Source: Polymorphum gilvum SL003B-26A1
GTDB taxonomy: Bacteria > Pseudomonadota > Alphaproteobacteria > Rhizobiales > Stappiaceae
Length of the DNA: 64,000 bases
Assembly: GCF_000192745.1 (NCBI RefSeq)
Contig: NC_015259.1
Span: 3,611,001-3,675,000, forward strand
Direction: 5' to 3'
Shown here: positions 37,119 to 46,584 of the stretch, one piece after another
Numbering within the stretch: position 1 is the stretch's first letter
Layout: each line of letters opens with the position of its first letter
Translations under genes and position numbers: made by a program
The notes under the pieces: model-generated
What the model was told of the DNA's origin: nothing
The model's input: only the letters and a program-made list of their open reading frames with translations
The model's database searches: none

Positions 37119-38258
37119 TCAGCGGTGATAGCGGTGCGGCACGAAGGGCATGGCGACCACGGTCGCCGGCAGTTCCTTGCCGCGCACGACGAGGGCGAGT
37201 TCGGTGCCCGGGACGGCATGGCCGGCGGCGACATAGCCCATGGCGACGGGGGCGCCAAGGCTCGGTGCGAAGCCCCCGGAGGTGACGACCCCGACGATCG
37301 GCCCACCGGGCAGGCGGATCTCCGCCCCCTCGCGCGCCGGCGCCCGGCCGTCGAGCCTGAGGCCGACGCGCTTGCGCCCCGTCCCGCCGGCCAGTTCGCC
37401 CAGGATGCGCCCGGAGCCGGGAAAGCCGCCCTCGACGCGCCGGCGCTTCTGCAGCACGAAGGCGATGTCGGCCTCGACCGGCGAGGTGGTCTCGTCGAGG
37501 TCGTGGCCATAGAGACACAGGCCCGCCTCCAGGCGCAGGCTGTCGCGGGCGCCGAGGCCGACGGGCCGCACGCGCTCGTCGGCGAGCAGCGCACGCACGA
37601 TCGCCTCGGCGGCGCCGGCCGGCACCGACATCTCAACGCCGTCCTCGCCGGTATAGCCGGAGCGCGAGACGTGGCAGGCGATGCCGTCGAACTCCATCGG
37701 CGCGGCGGTCATGAAGGCGAGCCGGGCGGCGTCCGGGGCGTGGGCGGCGACGGCGGCGACGGCCTTAGGCCCCTGCACGGCGATCAGCGCGCGGTCCTCG
37801 ATCACTTCCAGACGCACGGCATCGGGCAGGCCGGCGCGCAGCAGCGCATAGTCGACGTCCTTGCGGGAGGCGTTGACGACCAGGAACAGGCGGCCGTCGT
37901 CGTCCTCGGCGACCGGACGCGTCACCATCAGGTCGTCGACGATGCCGCCCTCGGCATTGAGCAGCACCGTGTAGCGCTGGCGACCGCGGCCGAGCTCGAC
38001 CACGTTGGAGGGCACGAAGGCCTCCAGGGCGCGCGCGGTCGTCTCGTGGTCGGGCCCGACCAGCCAGGCCTGGCCCATGTGCGACACGTCGAACAGGCCG
38101 GCCTTGCCGCGGGTGTGGAGATGTTCGGCGAGAATGCCGGCGGGATACTGGACCGGCATGGCATAGCCCGCGAAGGGCACCATGCGCGCTCCAAGCTCGA
38201 CATGCAGGTCGTGAAGCGGAGTCTGCATCAGCTCCGCGGAGACATCGGCATCAGCCAT
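37119..38258 (-). CDS. gcvT: Glycine cleavage system aminomethyltransferase (T protein)
   Basis: 379 residues. Tetrahydrofolate-dependent T protein that takes the methylene group from aminomethyl-lipoyl GcvH. It shows LFDVSHMGQAWLVGPD, YTVLLNAEGGIVDDLMV and RSGYTGEDGVEMSVP with the conserved glutamate region, and the C-terminal beta-barrel with SPVEADIAFVLQKRR. First gene after the tandem glycine riboswitch, so its expression should rise with glycine. Confidence 0.96.
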   Translation of the reverse strand: MADADVSAELMQTPLHDLHVELGARMVPFAGYAMPVQYPAGILAEHLHTRGKAGLFDVSHMGQAWLVGPDHETTARALEAFVPSNVVELGRGRQRYTVLLNAEGGIVDDLMVTRPVAEDDDGRLFLVVNASRKDVDYALLRAGLPDAVRLEVIEDRALIAVQGPKAVAAVAAHAPDAARLAFMTAAPMEFDGIACHVSRSGYTGEDGVEMSVPAGAAEAIVRALLADERVRPVGLGARDSLRLEAGLCLYGHDLDETTSPVEADIAFVLQKRRRVEGGFPGSGRILGELAGGTGRKRVGLRLDGRAPAREGAEIRLPGGPIVGVVTSGGFAPSLGAPVAMGYVAAGHAVPGTELALVVRGKELPATVVAMPFVPHRYHR

Positions 38259-38314
38259 TCGTTCCGGTCCTCGGCATCAGTGGCGACAGGACGGACCCGT
38301 AGCGGTCCATCCGC

Positions 38315-38535
38315 GCCCCCTCTGTCCGAGAACCTGAGAGATTTCCCGCGGTGCGCCGGCGGCGGCGTGCGGTTACTCCTTCGGTGAGCGTTGCCTCCGG
38401 CAGGCCGGACGTCCGCTGCTTTCCAGAGCGTTGCTTGCCCAGCGGTCCTTTTGCCTGAGAGTTTCCGGGGCGGTTGCTCCTTCGGCGCCGGATCGCGCCC
38501 CTTGCGGTTCGCGTCCGGCCTCTCCCGCTGAGGCC
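38315..38535 (-). ncRNA. Tandem glycine riboswitch upstream of gcvT
   Basis: Read on the minus strand, two aptamers are visible. Each has the glycine-aptamer core CCGAAGGAGNAACCGC followed later by CTCTCAGG; the first has AAACTCTCAGGCAAAAGGACCG, the second AAATCTCTCAGG and GGACAGAGG. They are joined by a CTCTGGAAAGCAG linker. The first starts with GGGAGAGGCC near 38530. In other bacteria the pair turns on glycine cleavage genes when glycine is high. No T-tract terminator is seen between aptamer 2 and gcvT; control could be at translation. Confidence 0.93.
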
Positions 38536-38693
38536 TTCTTCGACCGGGCTTATCCTCATGGGATGTCCTTCCGGACCCCCCTGTCGGGACAACACCGATC
38601 CGCCGACTCGCAACGACCCAAGCCGGCGAGCGCGATTGTCGGATTCCGTCACGGCCTTGTCAACACGCGTCGCGCGCGGTGCGTGCCGCTCGC

Positions 38694-39335
38694 TCAGCGC
38701 CTCTTCTTCTGCGGCCCCTCGTCGAAGCCGAAGACGATCTTGAGGCCGGAATCGGGCGGCAGCAGGAAGGAGTCCTCGACCAGGCTCCACAGTTCCGCCG
38801 GCGAGCCGGCGCCGACCGTGACCGGCACGGAGAAGACCTCCGACACCAGCGGCGCGTCGGGCGAGGCGCCGAGCACGGCGATGCGGACCGGCAGGACGAT
38901 CTCGCCGCCCGGCCAGGCCGGGCCCGGCGTGACGCGGCCGGACAGGCCGACCTTGACGCGGGTCTGCTCGCCTTCGCGACGGCACTCGCGCGCCCAGTTC
39001 TCCAAGTTGGCCTGGTAGAGCATGTGGCGCGGGTCGTCCTCCTTGCCGCGTTCGTATTTCATGATCAGGAACGTGTCCTGACGCAGCTCCAGGCGCGGGC
39101 AGTGGGGCTGCTTGGCGAAGGCCTCCCGGTCGACCTCGATCGGACCCTTGCCCGAGGTGGTGATGCTGCTCATGACGCCGGAGGTGCGCGAGCCGCCGGT
39201 GTCCGAGCCGCCGCCGAGCGACGGCAGCTCCACGCCCGATCCGCAGGCCGCCAGCAGGCCGGCACCGGCCAGGACCAGCGCGGTCCGCAGCGCCCGAAGG
39301 CGGCGCGTTCTCCCCAGATCGTGCAGCATGCGCAT
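38694..39335 (-). CDS. Putative lipoprotein, unknown function
   Basis: 213 residues from the ATG at 39335 (GAGGG with a 7-nt spacer). Signal sequence with a hydrophobic core TALVLAGAGLLAAC and lipobox L-A-A-C, so the mature protein probably starts at C31. A Gly/Ser-rich linker follows, then a soluble part with PHCPRLELRQDTFLIMKYERG and WPGGEIVLPVRIAVLG, perhaps a beta-sandwich. No known family could be assigned. It lies between the glycine riboswitch and the divergent ispH. Confidence 0.75.
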   Translation of the reverse strand: MRMLHDLGRTRRLRALRTALVLAGAGLLAACGSGVELPSLGGGSDTGGSRTSGVMSSITTSGKGPIEVDREAFAKQPHCPRLELRQDTFLIMKYERGKEDDPRHMLYQANLENWARECRREGEQTRVKVGLSGRVTPGPAWPGGEIVLPVRIAVLGASPDAPLVSEVFSVPVTVGAGSPAELWSLVEDSFLLPPDSGLKIVFGFDEGPQKKRR

Positions 39336-39528
39336 TCCCATTCCCTCGTCACACAGGTCCGGCCGACGTCTATAGCAGGTGAACCTCGGCTTGGCGAGAC
39401 GCACCGCCGTGCGGAGCACCCTAGGCGCGGAAGGGACTCCCTGCCGGCCCCATGACGGCCTGGCGGACATGTGACAGGCCGTTGACACGCCCCTTGACAG
39501 GCCTGGGGGGCATCCGTCTATTGCGCCT

Positions 39529-40554
39529 ATGAGCCAGGCTCCCGACCCCACCCTGCCCGCCTCCGGCGGCGCGTTGCCGGCGCTGACCGTCAAGCTGTGC
39601 GCGCCGCGCGGCTTCTGCGCCGGCGTCGACCGCGCGATCCAGATCGTCGAACTGGCGCTGGAGAAATACGGCCGGCCGGTCTACGTGCGCCACGAGATCG
39701 TGCACAACAGGTTCGTCGTCGACGGACTGAAGGCCAAGGGCGCGGTGTTCGTAGAGGAACTGGACGAGATCCCGGACGCCGACCGCGGCCGGCCGGTGAT
39801 CTTCTCCGCCCATGGCGTTCCCAAGGCGGTGCCCGAGGATGCGCGGCTGCGCAACATGTTCTATCTCGACGCCACCTGCCCGCTGGTGTCCAAGGTGCAC
39901 AAGGAGGCGGAGATCCATTTCCGCCGCGACCGCGAGATCCTGCTGATCGGCCATGCCGGCCACCCGGAGGTGATCGGCACCATGGGCCAGCTGCCGGCGG
40001 GCTCGGTGACCCTGATCGAGACGGAAGCGGACGCCCGCGCCTACCGGCCGAAGAGCGGACGCCAGCTTGCCTTCATCACCCAGACGACCCTGTCGGTGGA
40101 CGACACCCGGAGCATCGTCGACGTCCTGAAGCAGCGCTTTCCCGACATCGTGGCACCGCACAAGGAAGACATCTGCTATGCCACCACCAACCGCCAGGAG
40201 GCGGTCAAGGCGGTGGCGCCGTCGGTCGACGCGATGATCGTGGTTGGGGCGCCGAACTCATCCAATTCGCAGCGCCTGCGCGAGGTGGCCGAACGCGCCG
40301 GCTGCCCGAAGGCAGTGCTGCTGCAGCGCGCCGCCGAGATCGACTGGACCGATTTCGACGGCATTGGCTCGCTCGGCCTGACGGCGGGAGCCTCGGCGCC
40401 GGAGACGCTGGTGGAGGAGATCATCGCCGCCTTCGCGCATCGCTTCGACGTGACCGTCGAGACGGTGCGCACCGCCGACGAGACCATCGCCTTCAACCTG
40501 CCGCGCGAGCTGCGCGGTACCGCGGACGCCCCGGGCGCCGCCGCAGCCGAGTAA
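39529..40554 (+). CDS. ispH: 4-hydroxy-3-methylbut-2-enyl diphosphate reductase
   Basis: 341 residues. Last step of the MEP isoprenoid pathway, making IPP and DMAPP. The three cluster cysteines are C30 (APRGFCAGV), C117 (DATCPLV) and C216 ([11 protein letters not shown]). It also has [10 protein letters not shown] and SAHGVP, as in the family. First gene of a run ispH-thrB-rnhA-dagK on the plus strand, with thrB starting 5 bp after its stop. Confidence 0.97.
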   Translation: MSQAPDPTLPASGGALPALTVKLCAPRGFCAGVDRAIQIVELALEKYGRPVYVRHEIVHNRFVVDGLKAKGAVFVEELDEIPDADRGRPVIFSAHGVPKAVPEDARLRNMFYLDATCPLVSKVHKEAEIHFRRDREILLIGHAGHPEVIGTMGQLPAGSVTLIETEADARAYRPKSGRQLAFITQTTLSVDDTRSIVDVLKQRFPDIVAPHKEDICYATTNRQEAVKAVAPSVDAMIVVGAPNSSNSQRLREVAERAGCPKAVLLQRAAEIDWTDFDGIGSLGLTAGASAPETLVEEIIAAFAHRFDVTVETVRTADETIAFNLPRELRGTADAPGAAAAE

Positions 40555-40559
40555 GCCCC

Positions 40560-41525
40560 ATGGCCGTCTACACGGAAGTCGCCGACGAGGATCTGGCCGC
40601 CTTCGTCGAGAGATACGACATCGGCCGGCTGCTGTCCTGCAAGGGCATCGCCGAGGGCGTGGAGAATTCCAACTTCCTGGTCCACACCGAGGCCGGCCAT
40701 TTCATCCTGACGCTCTACGAGAAGCGCGTCGACCCGGCCGACCTGCCGTTCTTCCTCGGCCTGATGCAGCACCTGGCGGCCCGGGACATCTCCTGCCCGA
40801 CGCCGCTGGTCGCCGGCGATGGAAGGATGCTCGGCACGCTGGCAGACCGGCCGGCGGCGATGGTGACCTTTCTCGACGGCATGTGGGTACGCCGGCCGCG
40901 TCCCGAGCATTGCGCAGCGCTCGGCGCAGGCCTCGCAGCCCTGCACCTGGCCGGCGCCGACTTCCCGATGAGCCGGCGCAACGCGCTGTCGGTGACCGAC
41001 TGGCGGCCGCTGTTCGACAAGAGCGCGGCCGAGGCCGACACGGTGGCGGCCGGGCTCGCCCGGGAGATCGCCGAGGAACTGGACGCACTGGAGCGGGCCT
41101 GGCCCGGCGGCCTGCCGAGCGGCGTCATCCATGCCGACCTGTTTCCCGACAACGTGTTCTTCATCGGCACCGAGCTGTCCGGACTGATCGACTTCTATTT
41201 CGCCTGCACGGACGCGTTCGCCTACGACGTCGCGATCTGTCTCAACGCCTGGTGCTTCGAGCCGGACCTGTCGTTCAATGTGACCAAGGCGCGCGCGCTG
41301 CTGAATGCCTACCGGCGGGTGCGGCCGTTCACGCCGGCCGAATTCCGCGCCCTGCCGCTGCTCGCCCGCGGTGCGGCGCTGCGCTTCCTGCTGACCCGGC
41401 TGCACGACTGGCTGCGCGTGCCGCCGGGCGCCCTGGTGACGCCGAAGGATCCGCTGGAATACCTGAAGAAGCTGCGCTTCCACCGCAGCGTGTCCAGCGC
41501 CAGCGCCTACGGACTGGACGCATGA
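40560..41525 (+). CDS. thrB: Homoserine kinase, type II
   Basis: 321 residues from the ATG at 40560, 5 bp after ispH. Phosphorylates homoserine in threonine synthesis; the product feeds ThrC, encoded 7 kb away at 48-49.5 kb. This is the aminoglycoside-phosphotransferase-like (ThrB type II) enzyme, not the GHMP kinase: [20 protein letters not shown] at the N-terminus, catalytic [13 protein letters not shown] and [18 protein letters not shown]. The stop overlaps the rnhA start by 4 bp (ATGA), so translation is coupled. Confidence 0.95.
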   Translation: MAVYTEVADEDLAAFVERYDIGRLLSCKGIAEGVENSNFLVHTEAGHFILTLYEKRVDPADLPFFLGLMQHLAARDISCPTPLVAGDGRMLGTLADRPAAMVTFLDGMWVRRPRPEHCAALGAGLAALHLAGADFPMSRRNALSVTDWRPLFDKSAAEADTVAAGLAREIAEELDALERAWPGGLPSGVIHADLFPDNVFFIGTELSGLIDFYFACTDAFAYDVAICLNAWCFEPDLSFNVTKARALLNAYRRVRPFTPAEFRALPLLARGAALRFLLTRLHDWLRVPPGALVTPKDPLEYLKKLRFHRSVSSASAYGLDA

Positions 41526-42001
41526 GCAGCGAGACGCGGGTGACGATCCACACCGATGGCGCCTGTTCGGGCAACCCGGGCCCCGGCGGCTGGGGCGCCA
41601 TCCTGCAGTTCGGCGAACACACGCGGGAACTGTCCGGCGGCGAGGCGCAGACGACCAACAACCGGATGGAGCTGACCGCGGCGATCAAGGCGCTCAACGC
41701 GCTCAAGCGGCCGTGCACGGTCGACCTCTATACCGACAGCGTCTATGTGCGCGACGGTATCACCAAGTGGATGTTCAACTGGAAGCGCAACAACTGGCGC
41801 ACCTCCGACAGGAAGCCGGTCAAGAACGCCGAGCTTTGGCAGGCGCTGGACGAGGCGCAGAAGCGCCACAAGATCTCCTGGCACTGGGTCAAGGGCCATG
41901 CCGGCCATCCCGAGAACGAGCGCGCCGACGAACTCGCCCGCGAGGGCATGAAGCCCTATCAGCGCAATGGCAGGCGGAACGGGGCGGAGAGCCCGGCGTG
42001 A
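41522..42001 (+). CDS. rnhA: Ribonuclease HI
   Basis: 159 residues. Degrades RNA in RNA-DNA hybrids. The active-site carboxylates D12 ([10 protein letters not shown]), E50 (RMELTA), D72 (YTDSVYV) and D136 (ENERADELA) are all present, and so is the basic handle region [16 protein letters not shown]. The start overlaps thrB by 4 bp and the stop overlaps the next gene's GTG by 4 bp. With rnhB at 14 kb the window encodes both RNase H types. Confidence 0.98.
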   Translation: MSSETRVTIHTDGACSGNPGPGGWGAILQFGEHTRELSGGEAQTTNNRMELTAAIKALNALKRPCTVDLYTDSVYVRDGITKWMFNWKRNNWRTSDRKPVKNAELWQALDEAQKRHKISWHWVKGHAGHPENERADELAREGMKPYQRNGRRNGAESPA

Positions 42002-42945
42002 GCGCGCTGCGCAAACGCGCCGCCATAGTGGCGGACCGAACGGACCGGCGCGACGATCACCCGATCGCCCTGGAGGCGCGTAAGGTCCTGATCGTCGCCA
42101 ACCCGACCTCGGGCGGCTACCGGCCGCGGTTCCTCGACGCCGTGCGCGCGCATCTCGCCGCCGGCGGCTGCGAGGTCGAGGTGCGGCTGACCACGCGCGC
42201 GGGCGAGATCGGCGAGATCTGTGCCGATCCGCGACTGGCCGTCGGCATCCTGGCCGTGGCGGGCGGCGACGGCTCGGTCAACGAGGCGATCACCGGCTTC
42301 CAGTCGAACCCGATGCCGCCCGACCTCGCCGTGATCCCGTTCGGCACTGCCAACGTGCTCGCCCACGAACTCGGCCTGCCGACCAGCGCGGAAGGCCTAG
42401 CGCGGATGATGCTGCGCCGGAAGACGGCGCCGCTGCACTACGGCCTCGCCAACGGGCGGCCGTTCGTGCTGATGGCCTCGGCCGGCTTCGACGCCGAGGT
42501 CGTCCATGCGGTGCCGCTGGCGCTGAAGCGCCGGCTGGGCAAGCTTGCCTATGTGATCACGGCGCTGAGGCTCGCCTTCACCCGCAAGGGGCGCGACCTG
42601 GAGGCAACCGCCGACGGCGAGCGGATCGTCTGCCGCCTGGCGGTGGCGACCAACGGGCGCTGCTACGGCGGGCCGTTCACGGTGTGCCCGGACGCGTCGG
42701 TCAGCCGGCCTGGACTGCATCTGCTGGCGCTGGAGAAGGACGGGCCGCTGTCGGCGCTGCGCTTCGGCCTGGCGCTGCTGCTCGGGCGGGTGCACAAGGC
42801 GCGCGGCGTGCGGCTGCGTCCCTTCGCCCATCTGCGCATCGCCAGCACCCACGCCGTGCCGGCCCAGGTCGACGGCGACCCGTTCGGAAGGACTCCGGTC
42901 GAAATCACTGCCGCGCCCGACGCGCTGTCGATCCTGGTACCCTGA
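41998..42945 (+). CDS. Diacylglycerol/lipid kinase family protein
   Basis: 315 residues from a GTG at 41998 that overlaps the rnhA stop (GTGA). DAGK catalytic domain: [28 protein letters not shown] with the GGDGT-like nucleotide-binding loop, [16 protein letters not shown], and the C-terminal [13 protein letters not shown]. Proteins of this type phosphorylate diacylglycerol or related lipids; the substrate is unknown. Last gene of the ispH run, with no terminator before the convergent EAL gene. Confidence 0.9.
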   Translation: MSALRKRAAIVADRTDRRDDHPIALEARKVLIVANPTSGGYRPRFLDAVRAHLAAGGCEVEVRLTTRAGEIGEICADPRLAVGILAVAGGDGSVNEAITGFQSNPMPPDLAVIPFGTANVLAHELGLPTSAEGLARMMLRRKTAPLHYGLANGRPFVLMASAGFDAEVVHAVPLALKRRLGKLAYVITALRLAFTRKGRDLEATADGERIVCRLAVATNGRCYGGPFTVCPDASVSRPGLHLLALEKDGPLSALRFGLALLLGRVHKARGVRLRPFAHLRIASTHAVPAQVDGDPFGRTPVEITAAPDALSILVP

Positions 42946-42983
42946 GCGGGGTCGCGAGCGGGCAACGGGTCAGGTCAGAGCGC

Positions 42984-45923
42984 TCAGGCGCTTTCGGCGA
43001 GCGCCGTCTTGCGGATCAGCGCGGTCGCCTCCTCCGCCGACATGGCCTGGCCGAAATAATAGCCCTGGGCGTATTCGCAGCCGAGCTGGAGCAGTTCGAG
43101 GGCATCGGATTCGCCCTCCGCGCCCTCGGCGACCACGGCCATGCCGAGGTCGTGGCCGAGCGCCACGATGGAGCGCAGGATCACCGGGCGCGCCGCGCGC
43201 CCGTTCGGGCGCACGAAGGACTGGTCGATCTTGATGGTGTCGAAGGGGAAGCGCTGCAGGTAGGCGAGCGAGGAATAGCCGGTGCCGAAGTCGTCGAGCG
43301 ACAGGCCGGCGCCGAGCGCGCGCAGGCGTTCGAGCACCTTGGCGGAGTATTCCGGGTTGGCCATGACCACGGACTCGGTCAGCTCCAGCTTGAGCGTGCC
43401 GTGGACGATCGACGAGCGCGACAGGATCGCCTTGACGTCGTTGATCAGGTCGTGGCGTAGCAGCTGCCGCGACGACATGTTGACGCTGACGAACAGCGGC
43501 TGCGGCATCGGCAGGCGCTGCTGCCACTCGGCCAGCTGCTTCGCGCCCTTTTCCAGCACGTAGAGGCCGAGTTCGTTGATCAGCCCCGACTGCTCGGCGA
43601 TCGGGATGAACTCGCTCGGCGAGATCTGGCCGCGCTTGGGATGTTTCCAGCGCGCCAGCACCTCGAAGCCGGCGACCGACTTGTCGGCGAGGCGGACGAT
43701 CGGCTGGAAGAACACGCCGAGCGTCTCCTCCTTGATCGACTTGCGCAGCTCACTTTCCAGGTCGATGACGTTGCGGCCGAGCGGGCGCAGGATCGGGCGG
43801 AACACCTCCTGCCGGTCGCCGCCCAGGCGCTTGGCGTGGTTGAGGGCGATTTCGGCGTCGGTGACCAGTTCCTCCGCCGACTGGCGGCCGCCGTCGTGGA
43901 GGGCGAAGCCGATCGAGCAGGTCAGGAACACCTCGCGGTCGCCGAAGGTGATCGGCGCGCGCACCGCCTTGCGCAGGCTGTCGGCGACCTGGGCGATCCT
44001 GTCGGCCTCCTGCTCGGACAGGAGGATCAGGCCGTACTGGTCGCCGGACAGGCGCGCCAGCGAATCCTGCGGCTGCAGCAGGCGGTCGAGACGCCGGGCG
44101 ACGGTGAGCAGGATCGAGTCGCCGGCCGAAATGCCGATGCCGTCGTTGACCTGCTTGAACCGGTCGAGGTTGAGGATGAGGACCGCCGGCTTGATCGCGG
44201 CCGCGTCGACCCGCGCGCGGGCGAGCGCCGCGTTGAGCCGATCCATGAACAGCTCGCGGTTGGCCAGGCCGGTGAGGTTGTCGTGCACGGCGTCGTGCAG
44301 CATGCGTTCCTCGGCGGTCTTCTGGTCGGTGATGTCGAGCAGGGTGCCCACGCAGCGGATGACTTCGGCATCCGAACCGAGGATGGGGCGGGCGCGCAGG
44401 CGGAACCAGCGGAAATGGCCGTCTTCCGAGCGCAGGCGGAAATCCTGCTGAACCTTGCCGCGACGCTGGTCGATGACCGCGTCGAGGGTGGCGCGGAACC
44501 GGTCACGGTCCTGGGGATGCAGCACGTCGAGCCACTCGCGCGCCGGGCCGTCGAGCGTGCCGTGGCGCAGGTTGAGCAGGTCCTCGACCTCGTTGCCGGT
44601 GTAGATGCGGTCGCGGTCGACGTCCCAGTCCCAGATGATGTCGCCGGCGCCGGTGAGCGCGAGAGCACGCCGCTCGACGTCGGAGATCAGCCCCTGCACG
44701 ATGGCGCCGCCGGCGAAGGCGTGCTGCATCACGGTGAAGCCGATGAGCAGCACGATCAGCACCAGGCCGCCGCCGAGCGCCGGCTGGACGATGTCGTTGG
44801 CCAGCGCCCCGGTCACGGTCATGGCGGCGCCGACCAGCCAGACCATCAGCAGGAACCAGGTCGGGATCAGCATGATCGCGCGGTCGTAGCCCTGAAGGGC
44901 GAGGACGATGACGGTGACGAAGCCGAGGACACCGATGATGCCAAGCGCGATACGGGCGATGCCGGCGGCGATCGACGGGTCCCAGACCGCGACGCCGAGA
45001 AGCCCGAGAAGCATGGTCAGGGTCGCCAGCGCCAGATGGCTGTAGCGGATGTGCCAGCGATTCAGGTTCAGATAGGTGTAGAGGAAGATGATCAGGCTGG
45101 CGGCCAGCATGACCTCGGCGCTGGCGCGATAGAGCTGGTCCTCGCCCTGGGTCAAGTTGAAGACGCGACTCCAGAAACCGAAATCGATGCACAGATAGGC
45201 GAGCACCGCCCAGGCGAGCGCCGCGGTAGCCGGGAACATGGCCGTGCCCTTGACCACGAACAGGATGGTCAGGAATAGCGCCAGCAGACCCGAAATGCCG
45301 AGGATGATGCCCCGATAGAGGGTGTAGGCGTTGACGGTCTCCTTGTAGGCGTCCGGCTCCCAGACGCGCAGTTGGGGCAGTTCAGGCGTCGTCAGTTCGG
45401 CGACGAAGGTGACGATGGCGCCGGGATCCAGCGTGATCAGGAAGACGTCCGCCTCCAGGCTCTTCTGGCGTTCGGGCGCGATGCCCTGGCTCGGCGTGAT
45501 CGAGGCGACGCGCGAGGAGCCGAGGTCTGGCCAGATCAGCCGCGAGCCGACGAGCTGGAAGAACGGCGCAACGATCAGCCGGTCGATCTGCTCGTCGCTG
45601 GAATTGGTCAGGGCGAACACCGCCCAGTTGGTGTTTTCGCCGTCGCGCGACATCACCTCGATGCGGCGCACGATGCCGTCGGCGCCCGGCGCGGTGGACA
45701 CCTGCAGGCGCGACCCGGCGTCGCGGTGGAACTCGACGACGTCGGTCAGTTCCAGCGCGTCGACATCGAGCGGCACCTGGATCGGCTCGAGCGCATAGGC
45801 GCAGGTGGCGGCAAGAACCGCGACAGCAGCCGTCAGGAGTGCGGTGAGCCATCGGCCGATACGCGTCGACGGATCCTGGATCGTGGGCAACATGGCGCGA
45901 AGAAGTATCGGGTTGGGCGCCAT
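42984..45923 (-). CDS. Membrane-bound PAS-GGDEF-EAL signalling protein with degenerate GGDEF
   Basis: 979 residues. Signal peptide or first helix (about 22-45), a periplasmic sensor (45-190) like 7TMR-DISM extracellular domains, seven to eight membrane helices (about 200-400), a PAS domain (about 425-535), GGDEF (about 545-700) and EAL (about 715-970). The GGDEF signature reads SGDQY near residue 627, so diguanylate cyclase activity is unlikely. The EAL signature reads EVL, but the other phosphodiesterase residues are present: NMSSRQ, LELTES, DDFGTGYSS, KIDQSF, and AEG in VVAEGAEGES. Likely a c-di-GMP phosphodiesterase or a receptor. Starts 1 bp after the GNAT stop. Confidence 0.92.
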   Translation of the reverse strand: MAPNPILLRAMLPTIQDPSTRIGRWLTALLTAAVAVLAATCAYALEPIQVPLDVDALELTDVVEFHRDAGSRLQVSTAPGADGIVRRIEVMSRDGENTNWAVFALTNSSDEQIDRLIVAPFFQLVGSRLIWPDLGSSRVASITPSQGIAPERQKSLEADVFLITLDPGAIVTFVAELTTPELPQLRVWEPDAYKETVNAYTLYRGIILGISGLLALFLTILFVVKGTAMFPATAALAWAVLAYLCIDFGFWSRVFNLTQGEDQLYRASAEVMLAASLIIFLYTYLNLNRWHIRYSHLALATLTMLLGLLGVAVWDPSIAAGIARIALGIIGVLGFVTVIVLALQGYDRAIMLIPTWFLLMVWLVGAAMTVTGALANDIVQPALGGGLVLIVLLIGFTVMQHAFAGGAIVQGLISDVERRALALTGAGDIIWDWDVDRDRIYTGNEVEDLLNLRHGTLDGPAREWLDVLHPQDRDRFRATLDAVIDQRRGKVQQDFRLRSEDGHFRWFRLRARPILGSDAEVIRCVGTLLDITDQKTAEERMLHDAVHDNLTGLANRELFMDRLNAALARARVDAAAIKPAVLILNLDRFKQVNDGIGISAGDSILLTVARRLDRLLQPQDSLARLSGDQYGLILLSEQEADRIAQVADSLRKAVRAPITFGDREVFLTCSIGFALHDGGRQSAEELVTDAEIALNHAKRLGGDRQEVFRPILRPLGRNVIDLESELRKSIKEETLGVFFQPIVRLADKSVAGFEVLARWKHPKRGQISPSEFIPIAEQSGLINELGLYVLEKGAKQLAEWQQRLPMPQPLFVSVNMSSRQLLRHDLINDVKAILSRSSIVHGTLKLELTESVVMANPEYSAKVLERLRALGAGLSLDDFGTGYSSLAYLQRFPFDTIKIDQSFVRPNGRAARPVILRSIVALGHDLGMAVVAEGAEGESDALELLQLGCEYAQGYYFGQAMSAEEATALIRKTALAESA

Positions 45924-45924
45924 G

Positions 45925-46563
45925 TCACAAGACTTCTTTCATCCGGCCGGCGGGCCGGTGTGGAGAGCCTCCCACCCCGGGCCGCGGATCGTCCGCCAGA
46001 CAGGCGAACAGCAGGTGATCCTGCCAGGCGCCGTTGATGCACAGGTAGCCGCGGGCGCAGCCCTCCTGGAGGAAACCGGATCTGTGCAGCAGGCGGATCG
46101 ACGGCACGTTGTGCGGCAGGCAGGCCGCCTCGATCCGGTGCAGGTGCAGCACGTCGAAGCAGAACGGCACGATCAGGGCGACGGCCCGCGACATGTATCC
46201 CTGTCCGGCGAAGGGCGCCCCCATCCAGTAGCCGAGCGAACAGGACTGGCTGACGCCGCGGCGGATGTTGGACAAGGTGGCGCCGCCGATCAGCCGGTCG
46301 TCGGCGGTCGAAAACAGCAGGAACGGATAGCTGCGGCCGTCGCGCCGTTCGCGGGCATAGCGGCGCAGCCGGCGACGAAAGGCGCCGCGGCTGAGGTCGT
46401 CGGCCGGCCAAAGCGGCTCCCAGGGGGTCAGGAAGGCGCGGCTCACCTCGCGCAGTTCCGCCCAGGCGCGGTAGTCGGCCATGACCGGCGGGCGCAGGTA
46501 GACGGTCCCGCCGGCGAGGTGCGGCTCGGCGTCCGGGGATCCGAAGGAACGCAGAAACGCCAT
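45925..46563 (-). CDS. GNAT family N-acetyltransferase (RimJ-like)
   Basis: 212 residues. N-terminal strand GTVYLRPPVMADYRAWAELR, then the GNAT core with LGYWMGAPFAGQGYMSRAV binding acetyl-CoA and EAACLPHNVPSIRLLHRSGF. This layout is that of RimJ/RimL-type protein N-acetyltransferases, often acting on ribosomal protein N-termini. The start overlaps no gene and the upstream M16 peptidase stop is 21 bp away; the EAL gene follows after 1 bp, so the three may be co-transcribed. Confidence 0.92.
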   Translation of the reverse strand: MAFLRSFGSPDAEPHLAGGTVYLRPPVMADYRAWAELREVSRAFLTPWEPLWPADDLSRGAFRRRLRRYARERRDGRSYPFLLFSTADDRLIGGATLSNIRRGVSQSCSLGYWMGAPFAGQGYMSRAVALIVPFCFDVLHLHRIEAACLPHNVPSIRLLHRSGFLQEGCARGYLCINGAWQDHLLFACLADDPRPGVGGSPHRPAGRMKEVL

Positions 46564-46584
46564 CCCAGATCCTCCCGAGCGCGG

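Noticed and set aside
39597-40559. Long frame upstream of thrB in the thrB frame
   Set aside because: It lies inside ispH in another frame; thrB begins at 40560 with the family N-terminus [12 protein letters not shown].
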